From positions 1,550,001 to 1,614,000 of the forward strand of contig NC_026655.2 in the NCBI RefSeq assembly GCF_000004075.3: a stretch of 64,000 nt of DNA, read 5' to 3'. Under the pieces are notes generated by a model. It saw only the letters and a program-made list of their open reading frames with translations, was not told the DNA's origin and made no database searches. Origin of the DNA: Cucumis sativus (Eukaryota > Streptophyta > Magnoliopsida > Cucurbitales > Cucurbitaceae). A program made the position numbers and the translations under genes. Shown in pieces: positions 12,532 through 25,746 of this stretch (position 1 is the stretch's first letter; every line of letters starts with the position of its first letter).

Positions 12532-15500
12532 ATGAATAATAAGCCTCCCTCGGAACCGGCGATGCCGACGTCCTCAATGGCCTCAACTATCAAAGCTTAC
12601 TCCGTGCCTCTAATTCTCTTTTCTTTAGCTGTTTTTTATCACCTTGTTGTTATTCCTGCCTCCTTCCCTACTTCTCACTACGACGGTAAGACATTGGAAT
12701 GAGTTTCATTGTAAAATTGCCTTCAATGATGATATGCTCTAGCTCTATAAATTTCATTTGTTTTTCTTTTCTTTTTTATCGCTGATTATTTGATGGCCTG
12801 TATGCTTTAGTTTTGGGAATTAAGAGGTACAGTTCCGTTGATGAAGTGAAAGAAGCATATGAAAAGCTCTCGAACAAATGGTAAATTGTGTCTTCACCTT
12901 TATTTTTTGGTGTTCTTCGTGTCATTTTGCATTCTGCTTGGTTTTTAGATTACTAGGCTAAGCTTCATTTCACTAATGATTGTGAATCTCAAACCTGATA
13001 AAGGATCATCCTGTAATTATGATAATTACACACTAATATCAATTGATTTTTTTACTCTTTCAGGGAGTCAGGAGGGGAAATTTCGGAGGCCGTTGATTTT
13101 GTAAAGGTAACTCGTTCTCCAGAAGTTTCATCCTAAGTCATCTGAAATTTAACTCAGGAAAATCCTGTTATTGATCCAATTTGGTAATCCTTTTTTGTCG
13201 TGCATGTGGTCTTTGATGAATAGGAAATGCCGAAGTGGATCTTCAGCCATTGTTTTGCTCCTGAGTGATTGGTCGTTTATTTTGAACATTTTTTCTTTTT
13301 TGGTCCCTGCGCACCTAGAATTTTGAATAATGTGTGAGGTGAAAGGACATTTTGTTGGACATACTGCAAATGAATGATTAATTATTATCAGGTCTGCACT
13401 ATACTTGAGGGGCCGATGGCATAGGTGGTTGGATTTGTGGTTGAGTATGTGGTTTAGAACTAGGAAAATAGCGTAATTGTTCTTTTGTGTTCATTTATCA
13501 AAATTTGCTATCTATTCAATCGTGACACCTCATTCCAATTTTATGAAATTGAGTGCCAAGTTAACACTCCATCAAAATTGCAAGGATTAGAAATAGTATA
13601 GATCGAAATTTAGAAACAATGATGAAAATTTGCTCAGTAGATACATAGATACAATTATAAAAGGCACTCGAATATGTAACTTAACTTTTTGAATAGTAGT
13701 GTCTAAGTTAGTTTTCTCTTCACAGCTTGGTATGAGAAGAGAAGAATTAATTGGTCAAGTGTTTTCTCCTGGTTCAAATTCAAACATTATAATTAAACTT
13801 TAAAAACATTCCAATTAATAAGCATTCTCAATATTGATTGTTTAGCACGAACTATGTCTGTTAACAAAAAAGTTTGCTTTTGGAACTGTCATAAGTAACA
13901 TTGTTTGATCTCTGTCATGACGACCCCCCTTCCCCTGCATGTATTGTTTCGGTGGAGCATGTTTCCATAATCTCTTTTGCTTTCTTAGATGTCTTATCTC
14001 TCCCTTTCTTATGTTGAATGAAAGTTGCTTCTTATAAAATAAAAAGAGTTTGAAGAAAATTAGTTGGTTAACGCCTAATAATTCTAACCTTTAAGCAAAA
14101 ATTTGAAATTGAAATTGAAATTTTGTAACAATCAATGAAATTATACTTTTGTTTCCTATAAAAAGAAAATTGTATGTTACATGAAATACTGCGCTTTTCC
14201 ATTTATATTTAGCTATCGCATGATGTAGGTAGGTGGTCTTAGACGCAGAAGATAGATAATTAGGTTAGACCGTACATACATACATCCATATATTTTGCCC
14301 TCTCCCTGAGTTTTATGGTTGGGAAAATTCACTACTTTCATCATCTTATCATGGGTTATCTGCAGTAAGTTTTTAACGAAGCCACATTTTGCAGATTCAA
14401 TATGCTTATGAGTTGCTAAAGAATAATTTATGGAAACGCGACTATGATCTTTTTGGCTTTGACGAACAACGAGTGAGTAGTTGATAGTGTTTCACCTTCG
14501 TTAAATTTGTATCCTTTTCATTTTATCATATTGTCTCATCATACGTAAATTGTTTATATGAGTTTACCTAACCATTGACATCTTGGGTGCAGGGTGTTCT
14601 TGAAAAGGCTAAAGTGCAATATGCTGGAAAAAAAATTTCGGAAATAAGTCTCCCATTGTTAGATGAAGTTGCATTAAGTGAGTTCTATTCACAATAATAA
14701 CTTCTAATAGATTTTCTTTTTCTTCATTGGTGATTTACCCACGCTCTCTTTGGTGCAGATACTGAAGATCGCAGCCTTAACTTTATAAGGTCTAATGATG
14801 TTCAATCTATGTTTAATGATGATAAGCCATCACTAATTATGGTAAAATCCTAATTAAGAATTTTGCAGTGCATGTTTTCTATTTTGTACATTATGAGTGT
14901 AGGGGGTTTTTCTTTGGTATCCCTGCTTTTTTCAAAGAAGGTCTTCTAGTTTGAGATTCCTAGATAAATGAACTGTATAATATTTCACTGAAGATCATGT
15001 GATTCCTTCTATATGCTTTTCATCTTGTTCTTTAAGGATGTAGAGTTCATCACTGATTACTCTTTGTTTTAAATTATAGAATAGTAGAATTTATGCTTAA
15101 AATAAAGTTATTGAAAATATATAAATGCTTAAATAAATGACATGAGTAATAGGTAACCATGAAATGACCAAAAGAATATAATAAACAGAAAATATATGTT
15201 TTTAGGCTCAAGATTTAAATGTGTTAAACCTTGGATTATAGGGGGCCTCAGCTGGATCTTCCCTTGAAAATACAAAAAACTATTTAATTAGGGTCTGTTG
15301 GAAATGCTATTATCGGTTTCCAAATTCACTTATCAAGTATTTCATTAGCGTGTAAGGAAATACAAGGACAGATGAAACATTCTCTACTCAAACCGAGAAA
15401 TAATAAAAGAAAATTTAATTGGCTTCGATAAAAGAACCATAATCACAAAATGCTTAACAAAAAAGTATGCATTAAGCTAATATCTTAACATTCATATTAT

Positions 15501-18500
15501 TTTGGAAGGTATATTTATGAGCTAGAAAGATCTCAAAGGTTTATATCAAGTTTATAAGTAGGCTTCTTATTTGCTTTTGGAGGACAAAATATATTTTCTC
15601 GACAGAAGTTATATTTCATTGATAGTATGAAATTTACTGGCAAAAGTGTATGCAAGCAAGCGGAGGTACAATACGCTGCTCTGTGGAAAAAAAATTGTGG
15701 AAAGGAGGAAAACACTGTTTTGCTATTGAATGGTCATAACTAACCACACTTTCCAAACAATAACTTCTATTGCTGCACAAGGTGAGAGGAAGTGTATGCA
15801 AGGCAATATACTTAAAATTATTGTTATTCTAATTTTATGATATACGGTACTCAATTACAATTATCCCGTTGCGTCTGTTTATTACTCATCTAGAACTGAC
15901 GCTGTTTAGTATTTTGAAGTGACTATTCAAGTCGTTTGATTGCATTTTTTCCAATCTCTTGAATTTTATCATTTCTCTAGTGTAGTTCTCTCTTTCCCCA
16001 TCCTGTTGTCCAGTTATTTGGGCGTATATGTTGACTTTTTACTTTTTCAAGTTCCCAAATTGGTAATATTAGAGTTAAAACGGTGTACCTGGCCAATGTA
16101 TTGCAATATTAGTTTCTTGAATTGGGAACTTTCAAATGCTTTGAGAACTCCATAATTTCTTCTCTCTTTTCATAAAGGAAAGATTTTGGTGGATTACACA
16201 AAAGTTTGGGTTCTAAATTTCTTTTTGTTGAACTTTGTTTCAGTTGTATTCATTTGGAAGCAAACTCTGCGTTCGATTTTCTGATGTATGGAAACAAATT
16301 GGTTTGTACCTATCTCTTCTTTATCTTTGAGAGAGATTATATTGTTCATTTAACGTCCTTTTTGTCTTATCTAAAAAAAACTTCCGTTTTGGTCTTAATT
16401 CATCTATTCTATCTTTAATTATTAAGTCCAATTATCTTTCTTCCGAATGTTGGTTCTCATTCTTAGTTCTTGGATGTTTGTGAATTCAAATATTATTCGG
16501 AAGTACTGAAAGGTCACAGTCAGGGTTGCTTGGCCTTTTCCATTATTTCACCCTTCCCCCCTGATTTCTATTCATTTCTGACATCAGACCCTGTCCTTGC
16601 CCAATAGCATTCATTATCTGCTCATAAGCTGATTTGAGTTGAAGATAATACTTTTCCTTAAGCTCCTAATGCTATACCCTTGTCAGCGTTGCCTTAGTAG
16701 CTTAGCACCCAAAATGGAGAATGCAACTGTTCTATTAGTGAAAGACATCTGAATAATTTAATATTTGCAGGCAGGCTGTTTCATATTTGGAGTTTGATTT
16801 GGTTTCAGTTAAACTTTTTTTTAAAAAAAATAAATTCACGATGACAAAAAACCCCTTGTCTTTGTTATTAATTGTTTGCTCTACCAAAATGTAGTTCTGG
16901 TCTTCTGGTTAAGCCTGAATTTGCTCCTCTTGCGTGGACAATGTCATTTGATATCTATTGAACAATTGTGATAAATTCATGATGACCATTGAATGTTGTT
17001 TTTTTTTTTTATATTATATATATTGTTTTTGATATATAAGAAATAATTTTGTTAATTTATGAAATATACAAATATGGATATACAATCCATGGAACTGTAA
17101 TAAGCTTTCCCAATTGTTAAGAAGGGAAGCATATGTTTAATGTTACATGAAACCAAAAGATTTGAGCTTTTACACTGAATAGTAGTTAATGGCAAGGTCA
17201 AAGAAAATGTCAAAAGGATGGGCTCTATTCAAAAAGATCCTTTGGTTTTTTTCTCTTCTTTAGCACTCAAATGAATGTCCGTGAAATATGCAACCATAAA
17301 AGGGATTTGATGTTCTTAAAAGGGTGGCCCCAAGAGGACGGGGCTCAAAATTATGTAGCTTGCAGTTTTCAATATTTTTTATTTTAGAAATGTTAAATAA
17401 GCAGACAAAGATATAGATTGATGAATCTGATGGCATTTCCTTCCCTATATGTTCTTCCCTACCTCCTTTGGAGAACCAATACACTAGCATTAATGATTCA
17501 CTACTTTGGGTAGATTGAAGTGAAGTTTTTTTTTAATCTTTTCACACATGTTCATTCTCAGTTGCTTTGCTGGATGGAGTTGCTAATACTGCAGTAGTGG
17601 AACTTGGTGAAGCTCAACTTGCTGCTTACCTTGCAGAGAAAAAGCCTACTGGACAACCATTCTTCAGGAATGGTGAGTAAAATTTAGTCTCCAAGTCCTA
17701 GATTCTTTAAAGATATGGAACAGAGATCCCTCCCCCTGTTTTATGTGAGCTTATAAAGATGTAAAGATTGAAATTTTCTTGAGAACACCTATGTTCTATG
17801 TAGCATCTTTTATTAAATCTAAATAGCCCTTGCCATTTTTGTTATAGTTTTACTGCTTTCTGTTAGTGGGAACTCTTCAATTTATTTTGGGTTTGATTTA
17901 TCTTGGAGTCTCACTCAGCTTCGGATGCTTTTTGTTGGATAATTATGCAGGACTACCATCATTTGTTGCCTTTTCTCCCGGCTGTAAATCAACTGATTGC
18001 ATTAATAGGTGAGCGAGGTTTCATTGGGGTTCAAATTTCACACTAAACAAACTTAGATTGTTGGTCAAGTGCAGAACTCTTCCTTTTTTAGAAACAAACA
18101 AGTGTAAATAATAGAGGGTTTCTTTGAATTATCCTAGAGAGATAGGCTAGTTGAAAGAGCTTTCAGCTGGCCAAAATCAAAGAGCGATATGTAATTATGT
18201 TTAGTTTTGAAAGTTCAATTGTAAGCATTTAACTTAACTCTACCATTAACCTCATAGGTGATCCTTAGTATCAGTCCTACGTTTTTGCTTTTACAAAAGT
18301 GTAACTTTAATTTACTCACTACACTTATATTACATGAATTTTTCTAAATATTTAAACATATTTCTTCCTAGGTTCAATGGAAAGCTTTCTTTTGATGATA
18401 TTACAGATTGGTTTGCAACAAGCATACTGTATCTACCTCGAATCCTTTACTACTCAAAGGAGACATTGGTAATATTCAGGATCTTAAGGTGTTATTTATG

Positions 18501-21500
18501 CTACATTTTTCAATGGTTCAATTTATTGTCTGGGCGTGGTATTCTATGTCACGATATCCCTAGGCTGTAGTGTGGGGCCAGATCACCTTTACATTCCCTG
18601 GGGGAGGGGGCACTGCAGGTTGTGATCTATAATTTTAGTGCTGTAGCCTTTTAATCTTGGAAGTTTGTAATTTTTCATACCAAAGATGCATAACTGGATA
18701 TATTGTAATCTCTTTTTGGAATGACTTTCTATCCTTTCCACTTTGCTCCTTGAGTTTGTAACTTGATGGTGGAAATTTCATTAATTATTCATATTAAAAT
18801 GAATTATGTATCTTGTTCATTCTCAGGGACCTAAATTTTTGGCAAAGAGTAGTCCCCATAAGGTATCATTTATTGCTTACCATTCTCTACTCCCTCCTTT
18901 TCTTTTCCATTTTTCTTCTAACACTAGACGTGCCATTACATGTAATGTAATTGTTGCTAATGTATTGATTTGAAACCTGCTTTCCTTGAGTTGCAATGAG
19001 TTTCTAATTAGCTGATTCTAATGTACATCTTTCTACTGGCAAATAGGTCAAAGTTATTATTTTCTCAGAAACTGGAGAACGTGCTGCACCATTCATTCGC
19101 CAAACTGCAAAGAACAACTGGGATTCAGTTTCATTTGCCCTTGTGCTATGGCGAGAAGAGGAATCATCCATCTGGTTGGACGCGTGAGTGCATGATCCTC
19201 TCTTTTCCTTTGATGCATAGCACAATTTATGCTTATAGTTCTTTATGTTTAGTATTGATGTTCTACATGAAACTTGATTACTAGTATATATTGTAAGATC
19301 TATATTTAATTTTAATTTTGCCAATAATCTTTATCCTTTTTTTGTTAGTTCACTTCAATGGGTTCACAACCGTTAATTTATTTATTATAATTTTTTAAAT
19401 GGAATTTTGTTTCAATCAGAATTTGATGGAGTATTTGTGTTTGGACTTAGGTTTGGGGTAGAACTTGCACCTGCTATGGTATTCTTGAAAGATCCAGGAA
19501 TGAAGCCTATTGTGTACCACGGCACGCCACTTCTTTTTCCACGTCTTATTTCATTTGTGTGCATTTTCTAATTTATTCTATACTCTGTGCATTGTTTGAC
19601 TAATCAAAATGTGTACTTCTCGCCATCAGGCTCTGTCAATAGGTCCTCGTTTGTACAGCTCATTGAACAGAATAAGCAACATGGTATTAGTTTCTTTAGA
19701 TTCTCCATTTAAGTCCATTTTTTGTTCCTTTTAATCAATACTACATTGATTCATTATGTTTTTCTTGATACACTAAAGTTTAGTTCAGTTTTTCTTGATA
19801 ATAATTGTTGGAAGGGTGTTTCTCTTTTGTTCATTGAATATATATGTTTCTTATAAAAAAAAGTTCAGTTGATTGGCTCATTCGGCAACTGATGGTTGCT
19901 TTGAAATTTGATAAGTAGTTCTTTGTTCTATTTATATCAGCGTAGCACTTTTAGAAAATAAAATTCTTATCCTTGTCATTTCTTAATTTATGCATATATC
20001 TTCTTGAAAGTTCCTGTATTTGTAGCCGCACAGTTCAATTCATTTTCAGGCCACTTCCTCTATGTTCTTCAGTTCGCTTTCTTTATGTTTACTTTCAATT
20101 CTCAGGGTTTGTATTGTTCATTGTTGAGTTTAATAGTTGTATTGTTATCATAGAACCATGTCACCATGCACTTCCTATTTTACTGTAACAAATAGGCTTC
20201 AGTTAGCCTAAGCAAATTAGAGTGAAGACATCAATATTTTGGAACTTCAACGTAGAATTATTTTCTCCACCAGTTGGCGTCATATGGTGATTAATGGTTA
20301 CATAAAAGATTGAACAAGTGCATAGGAAATTGAAGTGGAGGAATACTCTAGTATATGGTGTTTTAATCTTTAAAAGTAAGCTGATAAGTCAATAGCTTTC
20401 AATTTTCAGCTTGGACAGAAATCTTATCTAAAATAATATCACATTAATGAATCCCTGGCGTCTCCATTGGTATTGAGTCAGTATTTCTTATTTGTACAAC
20501 AGTTTTAATTTCAGATCTTTAGCATTACTAAAGATATATTAAGTTGATTAAATTGACAGTCTTTTTTCTTTTTCCCATTGAACATAGTTAGAAGAGGTTT
20601 GAAGTATATTACTTTTGTTACTGGATTACTAATAGAGTTCAATTCTTAAATTGTTCTAATACTTACTTTCCCTTGATCCTTTTCCTTGTTCTACTTCTCT
20701 TCCATCTTGGTCCTGACTGGGATTTGGGTTCTCGTGTTTTCTGTTTAAGAGCTTCCTCAACTAAGAAGTCGGACATCAATGGAGCTGGGATGTGATCCTC
20801 ATGGTTATTCTCGTGCTGGATCTGACACATTAACGTGGTACTGTGCGATTGTAGCTGGAAGGCTGGGTGCAGAACTCAACAAAATGCGTGAAGTAAGCTT
20901 TTTTCCTACGATTTCTTTACATGTAGCACTGCTCTTAGTCTTCTTGTCATTATCCTAGTTAGTCCTTTTGTATGGTTGTTTGCAGATTTGTTCACAGATG
21001 TTAAAATTGATATCACACATTTCCTATTTTCATCATTTAGTTAGAATAGGCTCCATCCAGGCAACCATCAAGGGTTGACCTAGTGGTAAAAAACTTATAT
21101 CTTAAAGAACTCTTGATGCAAGCATGAGCATTAAAGGATTTTGTGGTACTGCCAAAGCTAACTCCTCCCACCTCTACATAAACTGTACAATGAAGATATC
21201 TATTTTGATGTTACATTATAAAAAAACTTGAGTCAAGTTGTGACAAATCAATTTTATTTTTATATAAATGCAAATTATCTATTTTGCAAGTTAGGAATAA
21301 TGTAATTGTGAAAAGTTAGACAATGCGCAGGGTCAAAGAAACTTTAACTAGTGATAGTGAAGCTTATGGAGCCGATGAAGACCCAAAGATATTTCCGGCT
21401 GTAGTCGCACTTCAAAGCCAACGTTTGTCCTTCACTTGGCTTGACGGTGAAGCCCAGAAGGTAATTCCCATTCCTTGGCATATCATTAAATTATTAACTG

Positions 21501-23789
21501 GAATTGTGAGAAATAGGGTGGCGGTGAACCTAGTGGACAATCCTTGCTTTTGTGTACTCATTCGAAATAGAAGTTCTGCATTTTTCGAGCTAAGCTATGA
21601 GCCATCTATGCTTTCTCAGTTCATTTTCTTCTAATCTATGTGTTTAGTTTCTCGTGATGTGGTACATGGGAAGTCTAGTCACATCAGAATATTCTTACAC
21701 TATCTTCGAAACTTTAACACTTGATTCTTGAATGACCTCAAAAAGGTTTAGCTCTATAGATCTTGAAGAGTTTCAAAGGATCACAGTTCACAGTTCACAT
21801 TAGCAGGCAACTGAGCTTGGCTTGGATGATCTTCCTTGGGGTTTAGTACTTTTTTCCCGTGCTTTATTTTTAAACTCGATGGCACTTGTTTAGAGGGAAA
21901 GAGTTTATTATTGAATACTGAATAAACTGAATTAAGAAAGTATTACAACCCTCAACTTTAGAAAAAGGGAAGTAAACGGTAACAGACCCTCTATCTACTG
22001 AATCAATAGATTTTTTCTTTTCCTTTTATTTTCTTTCCTATTGATTCTATTAGTTATTAATTGTTTTAGCCACTTTAATATAAGTTTTTTTTATTGACTC
22101 CTGATGGAAAAAACTGTCATGTTTCAGTAGTTTCGTCTATATTCTCTACAAAAAGTTGTTATCTGCATTCTTAAGAATGTCCTCTTGTGTCCTACACATG
22201 CTTTATGAGTATCTCCAGTGTCAAAAACTAAAAAGTAGTAATGAAAAGTATCAACTATCAATACACTCCGTTCCCAACTGATACTGTGATAATTAATGTC
22301 AACACTCTGTTTACATAATGCCCATGCTTTTTCCTCTTATTCTCTCTCTCTCACTGATACTTCCTTCATTTTTTCTAGAAATATTGTTTCTTTTACATCA
22401 GCTCTGAATCTAGCTATGAAACTTGTGGACCAATGAGAGATCTCAGTGACGTGCCTCGATTATTTATTGTGCGGTACAAAAGGGATGCTACTAAAGCTAA
22501 GGAGATGAAGCCAAAAAGTATGTTTGATACATCATCTGATGATCCGGATCTTGCCGCACAGCTTGTGGCTCTTTACAATGGTTCATCTGAAATTTCAGAG
22601 GTTAGGCTTCGTTTCCTAGTACTTCATTGACCTCATCAACCGCTGCATGTCACTGATATAGTTGAAGAGCTTGTAAGGATGTTTTTTTCTTTTCTTTTGG
22701 GTGTTCGAGTAATGTATGTTAACTTATTGTAGAGTTAAAAGCTTGTAGTTTTTACCTCGGTTGTGGGCTTGAAAATTAATTCAATTTATTATATGGGAGA
22801 TCCATGAATAATGTAGGAAATAGCACCTTAGATTTTGAACACGGGATTTCAGTATCTTTCTCTTACTAGTGTTGCTTTTCTCTTTTTTGAAGATTGCTCA
22901 ATGGGTCTCAAAAATAATCGAGGATGGTGATTCGAAGGATCTGCCCTTTTATGTAAGCCACTTCAACGGTTTGTTTATTCATTTTATTCAAGCAATTAAT
23001 TGTCAAGTTTGAAGGCTCTTATTCCGTAGTTTCAAGGGTGAGGGGTTTTCTCAACCCCTTGTTCATAGGCTTTCTTTCTTTTCCCTTCTTGTAAGATCGT
23101 TGTTTATTATTGAAAAGAAATGAAAAGAGGAAGAAGAACGAGGTGTGGGGACTAATTCACTGAAGTGCATCCTTGTGTTTCTAAATGCCAGAGAGTGAAG
23201 TCTCCTGAACTTGTTCATGAAGATCCGGAGCCTATGAGTTTTGGAAGCGCTGGGAGTAGTTTTATTACCAATGTGTTGAAGAGGATTGAGCACATCAAAG
23301 TTGGAATCTATGACCGTCTAGAGGACCCAAGGATTGGTCCAGTCTTATTTCTTGCATCATTATTGTCTTTCGGTACAATATGGCTACGGAAGTCTCAACC
23401 CACTCCCCCATCTCGACCAGCTGCGCAACCAGAACCCCCAAGTGAATCCGCTCAACCAAGTCAACCGATTACTAAGGTAACTGAGTGAGAGCGAGTCTTA
23501 AACAAAAAGAATCCTTAATGGGCTTGTGTTTTTTTAACTTGAAAGACCATGTTCGGATAGCCTTTATAATAATAATAATGTATATTAAGTTGGAATGGAA
23601 CCTATAGACTATAGTGATCAATAAATGGATCTTTAACATGCCAATGTTTTTCCGTTTCAGGAAGGAAGCAAACCCAGAAGAAGAAACCGGTCGAGAACCG
23701 CATCAAATGCTGACGTACCTCCTTCCATCACTGACTTAGAGCCTCCAAATGCTTATCAGATGCATCTTTCGGGTTCTGATTCTGAATAG
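12532..23789 (+). CDS. HPD-less DnaJ-like (type IV) membrane protein with thioredoxin-like region, 20 exons
   Basis: Exons: 12532-12685, 12811-12880, 13064-13106, 14395-14472, 14593-14677, 14759-14841, 16244-16301, 17562-17672, 17951-18008, 18372-18468, 18827-18862, 19047-19183, 19451-19521, 19630-19683, 20750-20892, 21320-21460, 22379-22600, 22893-22952, 23192-23476, 23661-23789. Together they give a 704-residue protein. The start is the first ATG after an upstream promoter-like block. Residues 25-42 form a membrane anchor. A J-like domain spans about 49-116 (YDVLG, EAYEKL, RDYDLFG), but the place of the catalytic HPD holds ESG after W75, so Hsp70 stimulation is doubtful. A thioredoxin-like middle region follows, without a CxxC motif, resembling DNAJC16-type proteins. 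A second hydrophobic helix lies at about 616-632, then a basic, Pro-rich tail. Probable ER membrane location is inferred. The donor after exon 13 is GC, or a GT 21 nt later. Confidence 0.85.
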
Positions 23790-25060
23790 TTGGAGCTGCT
23801 AGGGTATATTCAGTTCCTCATAGATATAAAACTATAGACTGATAAATCATTCATCCACAGCTCTGTAGCATTATTTATTGCAACTTTCCGGTGTTTAATT
23901 AAAGATGATTTTGCCGTTGACCAGTACTGCGACAAAATGGTGGTCTCAATCCCTCTGCTTAAGCAGGTTGGATGAGGAGCTCACCCCACCATATACTTGA
24001 TTCACAGGTAGAACTGATAATTTAGTGAGCTCTAAAATTCTGAATCTTATCATCTGATTGAACTGTTTATTGCTTAATAATTAGTCATGAAAGGGAATTA
24101 ATGGTATTTCAAGTCAAGGTAACTTAATTACTTTGGTACAAGAGATTGTTAGTGTTTGGGAAATCAATAAAATTTCCTTTTAAATGCGGTTGAAATTTAA
24201 AGATGGAAATGAAGTGTAATTAGAGAAAAACGAAGAGATGAAATTAGAACAAAAAGTTAGTTTGTATGTACGGTATATTTGAGTAGAAGCAAATAAACCC
24301 GAAGGCGTCGGCTAAGGTTGGGTGTCAGCAGCACCACCGGCCTCTTTGACTTTTGTACATTTTCCTTTCCTCCTTTGCTTCCAAGCTAAGACCACGTAGC
24401 TTTGCAATAAAATTTAGTACAGTCAGAGATCATAATTTTTCAACCACATTACTTTCTTTTATTTTTATTTTCGTTATGAAAATATGATCAATGCCCAAAA
24501 TATGATCTGATGAAAATACCAGAAATTATTAGAAAATTCTAAAGAAACTACATTGAATACCTTCAACTGCAATGCCACTTTGATAATGAGTGACAAAGAG
24601 GATCCAAATCTCGTGCAAAGAAATGCAAACTTTGGGTACATCTAAATCCTAAGTTCTCAACTTTTATGCAATTAATTTAGTTTATAAACTTTTCAATAAA
24701 TTTAGTCTCTAATATTAGTTTGTTATATATATTTCTTTTAAAAAATTATTATTTATCGAGAGTTCTGTAGATAGTTATAAATATATCAATTAAATTTAAA
24801 ATAATTAAATATAGTAACGTTTAAAAAAATTACCGTCAAAATTTATCAAAGATGTTTATAATAGTCTATAGTGATAGATTTTATTATTATATACTTGATT
24901 ATTATTTTTAAAATTACTGTCAATTATATTTTTATAGCCTTGGAATTTGAAAGGCCAATTGCAACAAATTCTTTCCCACTTTCTTTCTAAAATAATAATT
25001 AAAAAAAAACACACTCGACTAAATCTAGTCTTAGAAACTATCCAAACATGGACCCCCTCC
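23790..25060. other. Intergenic; J-protein 3' UTR then AT-rich spacer
   Basis: The 3' UTR of the J-protein gene occupies the first few hundred bases. A short GC-richer patch near 24298-24350 (GGCGTCGGCTAAGGTTGG, then GCACCACCGGCC) stands out, but it has no coding frame or recognised motif. The remainder is AT-rich. Confidence 0.5.
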
Positions 25061-25071
25061 CCTTCCCCAAA

Positions 25072-25084
25072 TTATAAATAAAAC
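25072..25084 (+). promoter_or_regulatory. TATA box of the inhibitor gene
   Basis: TTATAAATAAAAC lies about 87-99 bp before the ATG at 25171, at a distance that fits a short 5' UTR of roughly 60 bp. A CT-rich string (CCCCTCCCCTTCCCC) precedes it. This is a motif-based call. Confidence 0.6.
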
Positions 25085-25170
25085 CCCATGAACTGAAAAG
25101 AAAGATCAACCAAAAAACAAAACATCCTTCTTCCTAAAACTATTAGCCAAAGAAATAAAAAAAAAAAGTT

Positions 25171-25746
25171 ATGATGATCATGATTTCTACTTCCTTTCTC
25201 TTCTCCTTCACTATTGTCTTTATACTCATTTTTTCCTCATTCTCCCAAACCTATTCAAATCCCCACAATATCATTCAAGAAACATGCAAGAAATCAGCTG
25301 CGAGTACCCCAAATCTCACCTACAAATTCTGTGTTACTTCTTTAGAATCCGACACCCGTAGTCGCTATGCGAATCTTCACAAACTTGGCCTCATTTCCAT
25401 GGACTTGTTGCGACACAACGTAACAAGCACTCGACGAGAAATCAAAAAGCTTTTGAGGAACAAAAAAATGGAAGAGTTCATCAAGGGTTGTTTGAAGGAT
25501 TGTGTAGAGCTTTATTCTGATGCTGTTCCGACATTGAAAGAAGCAAAAAGAGAATACAAAAATAGGAATTATAAAGATGCAAATATTAAGGTAAGTTCAA
25601 TTATGGAAGCTCCTACAACTTGTGAAAATGGGTTTAAAGAAAAAGAAGGAATCATTTCGCCATTGACAAAGAATAACAGTGATGTGTTTCAATTGGCAGC
25701 TTTGACTCTCTCCATCATCAATATGAATCTGCATGATATCCAATAA
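25171..25746 (+). CDS. Invertase / pectin methylesterase inhibitor (PMEI-domain) protein
   Basis: This is an intronless ORF of 191 residues, the usual size for the family. Residues 1 to about 29 are a hydrophobic secretion signal ending near SQTYSN. The mature part is a PMEI four-helix bundle. C39 and C54 fit the first conserved disulfide (helical hairpin), and C107 or C111 with C151 fits the second. Typical helices are seen (LGLISMDLLRHNVTS, CLKDCVELYSDAVPTLKEA, then DANIKVSSIMEAPTTCENGF). The family inhibits cell-wall or vacuolar invertase, or pectin methylesterase, in the apoplast. Sequence alone does not separate the two, though the helix and cysteine pattern looks like the 'putative invertase inhibitor' subgroup. 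Several ATGs are clustered (residues 1, 2, 4); the first is used. The gene has its own TATA box and no close partner. Confidence 0.9.
   Translation: MMIMISTSFLFSFTIVFILIFSSFSQTYSNPHNIIQETCKKSAASTPNLTYKFCVTSLESDTRSRYANLHKLGLISMDLLRHNVTSTRREIKKLLRNKKMEEFIKGCLKDCVELYSDAVPTLKEAKREYKNRNYKDANIKVSSIMEAPTTCENGFKEKEGIISPLTKNNSDVFQLAALTLSIINMNLHDIQ

Noticed and set aside
13920-14050. LINE-like 3' tail (GTTGAATGAAAGTTGCTTC followed by A-rich sequence) in an intron, with similar text near 19820 and 40630
   Set aside because: Short and low in specificity; no reverse transcriptase sequence or target duplication visible.
19004-19324. 106-codon minus-strand ORF across exon 12 of the J-protein gene
   Set aside because: Antisense of a coding exon plus intron; no independent support.
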